Assembly (NCBI GenBank): GCA_013693815.1
Contig: CP059259.1
Coordinates: forward strand, 2,211,117 to 2,216,720
Source: Nocardioidaceae bacterium
Lineage (GTDB): Bacteria; Actinomycetota; Actinomycetes; Propionibacteriales; Nocardioidaceae
Length of the DNA: 5,604 nucleotides
Reading direction: 5' to 3'
Numbering within the stretch: position 1 is the stretch's first letter; each line of letters begins with the position of its first letter. This document shows, in pieces, positions 1 to 5,016 of the stretch. The position numbers and the translations under genes were made by a program. Below the pieces are notes generated by a model. The model was not told the DNA's origin. It did not search any database and saw only the letters and a list, made by a program, of their open reading frames with translations.

Positions 1-774
1 ATGGATCTCGATCGAAGCAGAAGAGGCCTCCGCGCGACCTGTGACCCGAGCGATCAGCGTGTCGGCCATCACCTGCCCCTGAGAGCGAATGTCACCTTCG
101 GCGCGTGCCGCGTCTGCGGCTTGACGCAATGCGGCGTACATCGAGACGCCCTCGACCATCGGGACGAGCGCGGTCAGATACGACATGGTGTCGGGCGCAG
201 GCCGAATCGATACGTTGCGCTCGGATACTGCTCGTCGCGCACGCTCGAGAACCGAATGAGGATCGAGCCGGTAGGCGAGCCGCCGGGCCTCGGCGATGAT
301 CTGCTTGTCACCCCATGCTCCAAGCCGACCGGAGAGAAGGCCATCGATAGTCATACGGTCCTCTCTGGCCAGACAAGCGGTCTCTCGCACCAACAAAGTG
401 GCTCGCCACTCGCTGATCTCACCAGCGGCAAGTGCATCCAACGTGGCCGGCATCTCGTTGACCAGCGCACTTGCCAGGCCGAGGAGACGCGAGCCGCGTT
501 GTGGCGACTCTCGACGGGCCAAGGCGATCTGGGCTGCTACTCCGCGGCCACGTCGCTCGGCCGGCACACCCTGAGCTGCCTGAGCCGCTACCTGTGAGCG
601 GCAAAACCCCTCGGAGATTCGTGCCTGACCGGCGCTCGCGGCAGCCTTGACTCGCTCGAGAGCAGAGATTCGATCAATACGCTCAGCATCCGAAACACCC
701 GAAGGCACCACGGCAAGCCGCGGCAGGAGCGCAGAAAGCTCCTCCGCTGTCAGCGGCTCGACCGGGAGATTCAT
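1..774 (-). CDS. DUF222/13E12-type protein, N-terminal part (HNH domain off the left edge)
   Basis: The minus-strand frame is open from the ATG at 774 to base 1 (258 codons, no stop), so the gene is cut by the window edge. The translation begins MNLPVEPLTAEEL. It has the Ala/Arg/Leu-rich helical make-up of DUF222, including a stretch around residues 98-140 (GLASALVNEMP, then AAGEISEWRATLLVRETACL) that is typical of the 13E12 family. Full-length members usually have 400-500 residues and end in an HNH nuclease domain, which would lie to the left. The start is secure: an in-frame TAA lies four codons upstream (784-786) and a GGGG tract (777-780) is the only nearby ribosome-site-like sequence. 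A perfect SOS box lies 13 bp upstream. DUF222-HNH genes are repeated in mycobacterial and related genomes and are known LexA targets. Their cellular role is not settled; mobile or nuclease functions are suspected. Confidence 0.88.
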   Translation of the reverse strand, partial: MNLPVEPLTAEELSALLPRLAVVPSGVSDAERIDRISALERVKAAASAGQARISEGFCRSQVAAQAAQGVPAERRGRGVAAQIALARRESPQRGSRLLGLASALVNEMPATLDALAAGEISEWRATLLVRETACLAREDRMTIDGLLSGRLGAWGDKQIIAEARRLAYRLDPHSVLERARRAVSERNVSIRPAPDTMSYLTALVPMVEGVSMYAALRQAADAARAEGDIRSQGQVMADTLIARVTGRAEASSASIEIH

Positions 775-787
775 GACCCCATGTTAC

Positions 788-803
788 TCGAACATATGTT
801 CGA
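788..803 (-). promoter_or_regulatory. LexA-binding SOS box upstream of the DUF222 gene
   Basis: TCGAACATATGTTCGA is a perfect 16-bp palindrome and matches the mycobacterial/actinobacterial LexA consensus TCGAAC-N4-GTTCGA at every defined base. It ends 13 bp before the ATG of the minus-strand DUF222 gene, where bound LexA would block transcription. On the minus strand, TTGTGAGAC (823-815), then 8 bases, then TATTCG (806-801) weakly resembles the LexA/RecA-independent damage promoter seen at mycobacterial recA. That second resemblance is partial and I do not rely on it. Confidence 0.85.
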
Positions 804-863
804 ATACAATCATCGTCTCACAATCCTCCACTGTCGTGTCGCAGGAACTCCCGGCCCCGAAGT

Positions 864-891
864 TTGTGATTGACGAGGGGTCCGCTAAGGT
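864..891 (+). promoter_or_regulatory. candidate promoter of the tRNA cluster
   Basis: TTGTGA (864-869) and TAAGGT (886-891) are separated by 16 bases and resemble -35 and TANNNT -10 elements of the main actinobacterial sigma factor. Transcription would begin near 898, about 44 bases before the first tRNA. An overlapping TTGACG (870-875) is a better -35 hexamer but is only 10 bases from this -10. No other candidate in 804-941 looked better. Confidence 0.4.
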
Positions 892-941
892 TCTTTTCGC
901 ACGTTCGGTCCGGCCGAAAACGCCGGGCCGTCTGTTTGCAG

Positions 942-1014
942 GCGGACGTAGCTCAGTTGGTAGAGCGCAACCTTGCCAAGGTTGAGGTCGCGAGTTCGAG
1001 CCTCGTCGTCCGCT
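942..1014 (+). tRNA. tRNA-Gly (anticodon GCC)
   Basis: A complete cloverleaf can be drawn. The acceptor stem GCGGACG (942-948) pairs with CGTCCGC (1007-1013), and the D stem is GCTC/GAGC. The anticodon stem CAACC/GGTTG holds the loop TTGCCAA, with anticodon GCC at 975-977. The T stem GCGAG/CTCGT closes the loop TTCGAGC. The discriminator is T1014. The 3' CCA is not encoded, as in many actinobacteria. It is the first of three tRNAs probably made from one transcript. Confidence 0.97.
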
Positions 1015-1036
1015 CGGAGAGGTCAAAGCCCTCCAC

Positions 1037-1107
1037 GGTGGGTTGGCCGAGAGGCGAGGCAACGGACTGCAAATCCGTATACACGGGTTCAAATCCCGTA
1101 CCCACCT
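1037..1107 (+). tRNA. tRNA-Cys (anticodon GCA)
   Basis: The acceptor stem GGTGGGT (1037-1043) pairs with ACCCACC (1100-1106). The D stem is GCC/GGC. The anticodon stem ACGGA/TCCGT holds the loop CTGCAAA, with anticodon GCA at 1069-1071. The T stem ACGGG/CCCGT closes TTCAAAT. The discriminator T1107 is the base expected for a cysteine tRNA. CCA is not encoded. It lies 22 bases after tRNA-Gly. Confidence 0.97.
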
Positions 1108-1135
1108 CGAACACCAGCCACAATTTCATAGCCAC

Positions 1136-1207
1136 GGGCGATTGGCGCAGCGGTAGCGCGCTTCCCTGACACGGAAGAGGTCACTGGTTCAAACCCAGTA
1201 TCGCCCA
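1136..1207 (+). tRNA. tRNA-Val (anticodon GAC)
   Basis: The acceptor stem GGGCGAT (1136-1142) pairs with ATCGCCC (1200-1206). The D stem is GCGC/GCGC. The anticodon stem CTTCC/GGAAG holds the loop CTGACAC, with anticodon GAC at 1168-1170. The T stem ACTGG/CCAGT closes TTCAAAC. The discriminator is A1207 and CCA is not encoded. It is the last tRNA of the cluster, and a terminator hairpin begins five bases later. Confidence 0.97.
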
Positions 1208-1211
1208 CTAC

Positions 1212-1260
1212 GACCCGCTTCACATCTGCGTAAACCGCAGCTCAGAGGCGGGTCTTTACT
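1212..1260 (+). terminator. Rho-independent terminator of the tRNA cluster (nested hairpin)
   Basis: An outer stem of about 10 bp (GACCCGCTTC at 1212-1221 with GAGGCGGGTC at 1245-1254, one G-T pair) encloses an inner 5-bp stem (CTGCG 1226-1230 with CGCAG 1236-1240, loop TAAAC). The T-rich tail TCTTTACTTT follows. The position directly after tRNA-Val and the tail on the plus side indicate termination of the tRNA transcript. The minus-strand side has no T run, so it probably does not end the facing nucleotidyltransferase transcript well. Confidence 0.8.
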
Positions 1261-1289
1261 TTCCCGGCCTCTGTCGATCCGTTGAATCC

Positions 1290-2033
1290 TCAAACGCCAG
1301 ACGCCGGGCTATCAGGGACTAAGGCGTCCATCCGGAACCCGGACCATAGTGGACCACCGACGAGGCGCAGGGCGTGTTCGGCCAGCTTGGCCAAGGCCAC
1401 GACCTCACCGGCGACGGCCTGCGAAAGAGCCTCCTGTAGCTGCGCGGTGTAGTCAGCTCCACGAGCTTCGTCCAGCGCCTCAAGTTCGCGAACGAGCCAC
1501 TTGCCGCCGCCGGTCCAATGTTCGCTGGATGCGAGCAGGAGCTCCACGGTCCGCTGCCAGACTTCTACCGCCACGGCCGTCGCAGCGGCTACCGATCCCC
1601 CTCCGCGGAGGTCATCGAGCAAGTCGGTCAGATAGTAGCGCTCCGAGTCGAGGGCGTCGGCAGCGAGCGGCCCAGGACCGGCCGCCAGGACTTCTGCACA
1701 GTGAGCGCGGAGTTCGTCGCCGCCGTTGCCCGGCAGCAGGGGCAAGCTGGTCGCCACGAGCCGCGCCATCGTCGGTCTCCTCCGGGCTAGATCCTTGTCG
1801 ACGAAGTATCGGATGCTCCTGTCGTCGTGCACGAACAGCTCCACCGGCCATCCGTGGAAGACCAGCGACTCGCGGTGGACCTCAGCAATGTCGAGCAAGA
1901 TGGTGACATCCAGGTCGGAGGTCAGCGTTGCTCCACCGTTCACTACTGACCCACCGAGCCAGGCTTGGATCGCATCCGGAAATCGTTCAGCCACGAGCTG
2001 GCGGGCGACGGCAATCGGCTCTTCGCTTTTCAT
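1290..2033 (-). CDS. nucleotidyltransferase-fold protein (pol-beta superfamily)
   Basis: This is a 247-residue cytoplasmic protein starting MKSEEPIAVARQL. Residues 25-47 carry the pol-beta nucleotidyltransferase signature: a GGS motif (27-29) followed by TSDLDVTI with acidic residues D40 and D42. A third carboxylate, probably E65, follows in the strand VELFV. These residues would bind two metals and a nucleotide for transfer of a nucleotidyl group to an unknown acceptor. The rest (about 105-235) is helical, as in aminoglycoside adenylyltransferase-like and minimal nucleotidyltransferase proteins, but I cannot assign a substrate. The ATG at 2033 is chosen because GGAG lies 9 bases upstream and homology-like sequence begins there. 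The same frame stays open upstream to 2561, but that part is only a shadow of the neighbouring gene. The gene lies 64 bp downstream of the phosphotransferase-like fragment on the same strand, so co-transcription is plausible. Confidence 0.85.
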   Translation of the reverse strand: MKSEEPIAVARQLVAERFPDAIQAWLGGSVVNGGATLTSDLDVTILLDIAEVHRESLVFHGWPVELFVHDDRSIRYFVDKDLARRRPTMARLVATSLPLLPGNGGDELRAHCAEVLAAGPGPLAADALDSERYYLTDLLDDLRGGGSVAAATAVAVEVWQRTVELLLASSEHWTGGGKWLVRELEALDEARGADYTAQLQEALSQAVAGEVVALAKLAEHALRLVGGPLWSGFRMDALVPDSPASGV

Positions 2034-2097
2034 GTGATCAGTCTCCGCGTGAACGCAACTGAATTGGCAGCTCGCGGCAGCGACAGACCGCGACCAC

Positions 2098-2613
2098 TCA
2101 TAGCAGCGGCTGGGCGCGCACGGCCCACTCCTCCCACCAGGCCAACTCGTCGTCGTACCCGCCGAGCGCCTTTTCCCAGCCGAATTGCACCAGCGCACCG
2201 AGCAGACACAACGCCAGCTGCCGCTCCCACCAGCCACCGGTGTCGACGCCGTGGCGTTCCAGGGCATCGCGGTAGCCGGTGATCGCGTCTTCTTTGGAGG
2301 TCGGCAGCCGACGACAGTTGATCGCGAGGTACCACGCGAGATCGCTTGCCGCAGCACCCCGCCCGGGCAGTTCCCAATCGAGTAGGACCGTGCGACCACG
2401 AGCGTCGGTACCGAGGTTGTCCAGCTTCCAGTTGCCGTGTACGAACGTCTGCGGGGTGCGGGTGAGCGCGTCGACCAGCCGCCCCGGATCGTTGACCAGG
2501 GGGACGACCACCCGCGCCGCCACCGGGGCGACCTCCTCCAGCAGCGGCCAGCCCTGCGCAACCAACTGGGGCACCAGGTGTTCGGATGCTATCTCGGCCT
2601 CAGCGGCCGCCAT
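2098..2613 (-). CDS. aminoglycoside-phosphotransferase-like protein lacking its N-lobe (probable truncated gene)
   Basis: This 171-residue frame corresponds to the C-terminal half of an APH-family small-molecule kinase. The catalytic-loop motif is FVHGNWKLDN (residues 57-66) and the metal-binding segment is LLDWELPGRG (77-86, D79). These are followed by DLAWYLAIN and a C-terminal helical part with WWERQLALCLLG and FGWEKALGGYDDELAWW. Full-length relatives have about 300 or more residues, with the ATP-binding N-lobe first; it is missing here. A TGA lies eight codons upstream of the ATG in frame, and I saw no N-lobe remnant in 2614-2766 in this frame. The position of the usual catalytic Asp (HGD) is Asn (N61), which may be a subfamily feature or a loss. 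AGGGAG with good spacing precedes the ATG, so the fragment may be translated. Kinase activity seems unlikely. It could be annotated as a 5'-truncated pseudogene. Confidence 0.75.
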   Translation of the reverse strand: MAAAEAEIASEHLVPQLVAQGWPLLEEVAPVAARVVVPLVNDPGRLVDALTRTPQTFVHGNWKLDNLGTDARGRTVLLDWELPGRGAAASDLAWYLAINCRRLPTSKEDAITGYRDALERHGVDTGGWWERQLALCLLGALVQFGWEKALGGYDDELAWWEEWAVRAQPLL

Positions 2614-2665
2614 CCGACTCTCCCTTCGAGTTCATCGTGGCACCCCACCACTCTCTGCACCATCC

Positions 2666-2684
2666 CCTTGCAGGGTCCTTGCAG
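2666..2684 (+). repeat. two CCTTGCAG direct repeats, 11 bp apart
   Basis: CCTTGCAG occurs at 2666-2673 and again at 2677-2684, so the copies are spaced 11 bp start to start, about one helical turn. The second copy ends one base before the candidate -35 element GGAACC of the sigma operon. The geometry fits an activator or repressor site, but no regulator is identified and chance cannot be excluded for 8-bp repeats. Confidence 0.35.
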
Positions 2685-2685
2685 A

Positions 2686-2713
2686 GGAACCATTTCGCAA
2701 CATGCATCGCTAG
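2686..2713 (+). promoter_or_regulatory. candidate ECF-type promoter of the sigma factor operon
   Basis: GGAACC (2686-2691) is the classic -35 element of promoters read by extracytoplasmic-function sigma factors. After a 16-bp spacer comes CGCTAG (2708-2713), similar to the usual CGTT-type -10. Transcription would start near 2720 and leave a leader of about 47 bases before the GTG start at 2767. ECF factors commonly activate their own operons, so autoregulation is likely but inferred. Confidence 0.45.
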
Positions 2714-2766
2714 AAGATTTCTCGCTGGCCTGTCACGCAGCCGGGGTTCAAAGCGTCAGGGTTGTT

Positions 2767-3282
2767 GTGACCGGTATCGACTCTGCGGATGAGTTCGGGG
2801 AGTTCGTTCACGCGACTGGCGCAAGGCTGTACCGAGCGGCGTTGTTGCTGACGGGTGATCACTTTCTCGCCGAGGACCTGACGCAGGCGACCTATGCCAA
2901 GGTGTTTGCTGCTTGGCGTCGATCTCGCGTCGTCGACAACCCTCTCGCCTATGCCCGCAAGACGTTGCTGCACGTCTACATCTCCCACCGGCGTCTACGG
3001 CGGAACACCGAGCAGGCCATCAACCCGGACGACTTGGCCGAGTTGTCGCTCGATCGGGACGTGGCCGATGACAGCGCTGCGCGGATCGATGTCTTGGCCG
3101 CGCTCGCAGCACTGTCCGCACCCGACCGTGCAGTGGTCGTCCTGCGCTATTGGGAGGACCGGAGTGTGACAGAGACCGCTTTGGATCTCGGCATTACCGA
3201 AGTAGCCGTTCGCACCCGCGCTCGGCGCGCCCTGCAACGACTTCGTCCGCTGCTCGAACCCCATGAGAGGACCAGATCATGA
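2767..3282 (+). CDS. SigE-family RNA polymerase sigma factor (ECF type)
   Basis: This 171-residue sigma factor redirects RNA polymerase to a specific promoter set. Residues about 8-75 form region 2 (FGEFVHATGARLYRAALLLTG, then AEDLTQATYAKVFAAW and the NPLAYARKTLLHVYISHRRLRR stretch). Residues about 107-162 form region 4, with the DNA-binding helix-turn-helix near 133-155 (SVTETALDLGITEVAVRTRARRAL). Size and sequence pattern match the actinobacterial SigE family (TIGR02983-like), not housekeeping sigma factors; regions 1 and 3 are absent. The start chosen is GTG at 2767, because it begins just before region 2, has an AGGG-like site upstream, and lies about 47 bases after a candidate promoter start. 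The frame is open back to 2437, but that extension is antisense to the phosphotransferase gene and is not credible. The TGA overlaps the next ATG by 4 bp (ATGA), which implies translational coupling. Confidence 0.9.
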   Translation: MTGIDSADEFGEFVHATGARLYRAALLLTGDHFLAEDLTQATYAKVFAAWRRSRVVDNPLAYARKTLLHVYISHRRLRRNTEQAINPDDLAELSLDRDVADDSAARIDVLAALAALSAPDRAVVVLRYWEDRSVTETALDLGITEVAVRTRARRALQRLRPLLEPHERTRS

Positions 3283-4010
3283 GTAACGACGACGATGAAT
3301 TCTCCGGCGTTCTGGGGATCGCTCTGCGTGAGCGGGTATCCGACTCCTACCCGGACTTCGATCACCTGATCGCATCTTCCTTGCGTCAGGGCACCCGTCT
3401 TCGCAAGCGTCGACGCGCAGGGTTCGCGTTGGCGATAGCAGCAAGCGTGGCGGGTATCGGTGTGGCGGGAGTGCTGTTGTTGCCCACCGCACAGCGCGCG
3501 GACAAGGTACCCGACTACGCGAGTTCCCCGCGACCGACCGACACCTCGAGCTGTGCGTTGATCGACGACACAAGGAGCCCTGACAGCGATGCCGGCTACG
3601 GCACGGAAAGTCCTCAGGAAGCCGCGGCTCCCGAAGTCATCGATCTTCCGCACTCGTCACCGGAATTGCTGCGGAGTGACCCCGCAGGCTTGGCCTGCAG
3701 GAATGGCCCCGTTGGCGACATACCAGTAAGGCTTGACCTACCCGGTTGGACCTGCGAACCGCCGATCCGGCGCGTGGAGGGTCCATCTCACTGGATGCTG
3801 ACCTGCACCGACAGTGACCGACGGGTCACCATCACGGTGCGTGATGCCGCAGAACGGGAAACCTGGATCGCTGCCGCCGACCGACATTCGGCCTTTGCCA
3901 GCGAGGTCCATGGCGAGTTCTTCGCAACCATCGTGATCGCCAACCCGTACCAAGTTCCCAACCTCGATTTCGACCTCGCCGCTATCGATGCCGGCCTGAT
4001 CTGGAAGTGA
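3279..4010 (+). CDS. single-pass membrane protein, probable anti-sigma partner
   Basis: This is a 243-residue protein. A cytoplasmic N-terminus (1-46) opens with DDDEFSGVLGIALRERV and ends in a basic cluster (RLRKRRR). One membrane segment follows (about 48-68, FALAIAASVAGIGVAGVLLL), then an extracytoplasmic domain of about 175 residues. The outside domain has a low-complexity linker (70-130) and four cysteines (92, 140, 159, 176), enough for two disulfides. There is no zinc-type HXXXCXXC anti-sigma motif. The role is inferred from position: the ATG overlaps the sigma stop by 4 bp, and SigE-family genes are commonly followed by such one-pass proteins whose N-terminus holds the sigma factor at the membrane. 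GAGAGG (3265-3270) lies 8 bases before the ATG. I do not recognise a named family for the outer domain, which could sense a ligand or wall damage. Confidence 0.8.
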   Translation: MSNDDDEFSGVLGIALRERVSDSYPDFDHLIASSLRQGTRLRKRRRAGFALAIAASVAGIGVAGVLLLPTAQRADKVPDYASSPRPTDTSSCALIDDTRSPDSDAGYGTESPQEAAAPEVIDLPHSSPELLRSDPAGLACRNGPVGDIPVRLDLPGWTCEPPIRRVEGPSHWMLTCTDSDRRVTITVRDAAERETWIAAADRHSAFASEVHGEFFATIVIANPYQVPNLDFDLAAIDAGLIWK

Positions 4011-4015
4011 GACCA

Positions 4016-4624
4016 ATGCCCATCAGAATCACCGCTGCCCTCCGGTCCGCTCTGGCGAGCCTCGCAGCAACCGCGTCCCTGGCCGTGGCATTGACAGCAT
4101 GCTCAGCTTCAGACAGGCCGGCAGAATCAGACACCAACACCGATACCGCTGGGTCACCTGGGTCAAGCGAACTGTCACAAAGCCCGACGCCGCTGGGCAA
4201 GCGTTCGACCTGGGCGCTGCCGATCGAGGCCTATCTACCGAACCAAGAACAATCGAAGTCCATCCAAACCGCCCTGTTCCGGCTGGCCGAGAAATGCATG
4301 GAAGACCAGGGTTTCACGGTGGATCTGGGCGAGCCCCGCACCGGTCTGAACGACCTGTTGGGCTCCCGCTACGGCACGGCGGCAGACCCCGAAATCGCCA
4401 CAAAGTTCGGCTACCACAGCCCGGACACAGTCCGTCAGTCTGGTTCCAAGGGTAGAGAGGAAGAACCGCCGGAGCTGTCGGAAGAAGCCGTGGAGGCTCT
4501 CTACGGCAACGAAGACGAGCGCCTCGAAGCATGGAAAAGAGTGGTGCTGACCACAGCCCGTACTTGGGATGCATGGGTGAAGCCGAGAAACAGATCGCCG
4601 GGGACACCGACTTCGACACGATGA
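4016..4624 (+). pseudogene. lipoprotein, 5' part of a frameshifted gene
   Basis: This part holds the secretion signal and first half of an exported lipoprotein. From the ATG at 4016 the protein has a basic start (MPIRITAALR), a hydrophobic stretch and the lipobox LTAC, so Cys29 would be lipidated and anchored to the outer face of the membrane. A Ser/Thr/Pro/Asp-rich linker (30-65) follows, then a folded region containing EKCMEDQGF (C94) and ELSEEAVEALYGNEDERLEAWK (to residue 174). After about 4537 the frame yields unconvincing sequence (VVLTTARTWDAWVK and on) to a stop at 4624, because the true continuation is in another frame. GGAAG (4003-4007) sits 8 bases before ATG 4016. A GTG at 4007, overlapping the previous stop, is an alternative start without a good ribosome site. 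The gene begins 5 bp after the membrane protein and belongs to the same operon. Confidence 0.8.
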
Positions 4625-5016
4625 TGCTGTACGAGAACACCCCGGTCCAAGAGATCCAAAGCGCTGCTTGGGCCGTGCTTCAGAAGGATCCCTATGTCCA
4701 GGCCGCCCGGCAAGCATGGGCAGAGTGCATGGCCGAAGAGGGGTACCGGACCATCGACGAGAAGGGAATGCCGATCCTGGACTTCGAGTCACTCGGCATC
4801 GACCTCGACGCGCCCAAGCCCTCCCAGACCGAGATCGACCTGGCCACCTGGGACGTGCACTGTCAGCAGGAGACCAAAGTCGCCGAGACCTCTTTCCGAG
4901 TCGAGTCCCAGTTCCAGGAAGCAGAGATCGGCAAGCGCGCCGAGGCACTGGCCCAGGTGAAGAAGACCTACGAGGAGGCCGTACGCAATGCGGCTACCGT
5001 TCTCGCGCAGGGATGA
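4531..5016 (+). pseudogene. lipoprotein, 3' part of the frameshifted gene
   Basis: This frame, shifted by -1 from the upstream part, carries the rest of the lipoprotein: SGADHSPYLGCMGEAEKQ directly, then WAECMAEEGYRTID, DVHCQQETKVAET, and a charged helical end (AEIGKRAEALAQVKKTYEEAVRNAA). The ATG at 4531 is not a convincing start, since it lacks a good ribosome site and falls exactly at the frame junction. Adding one base there (for example a fifth A in the AAAA run at 4535-4538) would join both parts into one protein of 333 residues from ATG 4016. Cysteines at residues 14, 66 and 111 of this part, with C94 of the upstream part, form two similar Cys-pair modules. The 3' end overlaps the next gene by 29 bp. 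Without recoding this part is not exported. Confidence 0.78.
4535..4548 (+). other. frameshift point inside the lipoprotein gene
   Basis: Convincing protein sequence is read as GAA GCA TGG AAA up to 4537 and resumes as AAG AGT GGT GCT from 4537, a -1 change. The spot holds a run of four A (4535-4538). It is not a classic X-XXY-YYZ slippery heptamer in the incoming frame, so a one-base deletion or a sequencing error is more likely than programmed frameshifting. Confidence 0.7.

Noticed and set aside
1..597. Plus-strand open frame of 198 codons starting at base 1
   Set aside because: It is the shadow of the DUF222 gene, whose minus-strand translation matches a known family and continues past the window edge.
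784..1169. Open frames on both strands across the tRNA cluster
   Set aside because: They overlap three well-folded tRNA genes and show no protein family pattern.
1136..1260. Integration site of a mobile element at the 3' end of tRNA-Val
   Set aside because: I found no second copy of the tRNA 3' end in the window and no integrase gene. The hairpin after it is explained as a terminator.
2034..2561. Long N-terminal extension of the nucleotidyltransferase frame
   Set aside because: It reads the phosphotransferase-like gene out of frame as Arg/Ser/Trp-rich noise. The ATG at 2033 has its own GGAG site and precedes the recognisable fold.
2437..2766. Long N-terminal extension of the sigma factor frame back to an ATG at 2437
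   Set aside because: It runs antisense through the phosphotransferase-like gene, has no family-like sequence, and would place the start upstream of the candidate promoter. The protein pattern begins just after GTG 2767.
4531..4548. Programmed -1 ribosomal frameshifting in the lipoprotein gene
   Set aside because: The incoming-frame codons TGG AAA AGA do not form a slippery heptamer, the A run is only four long, and I saw no clear downstream pseudoknot by eye. A mutation or sequencing error is simpler.
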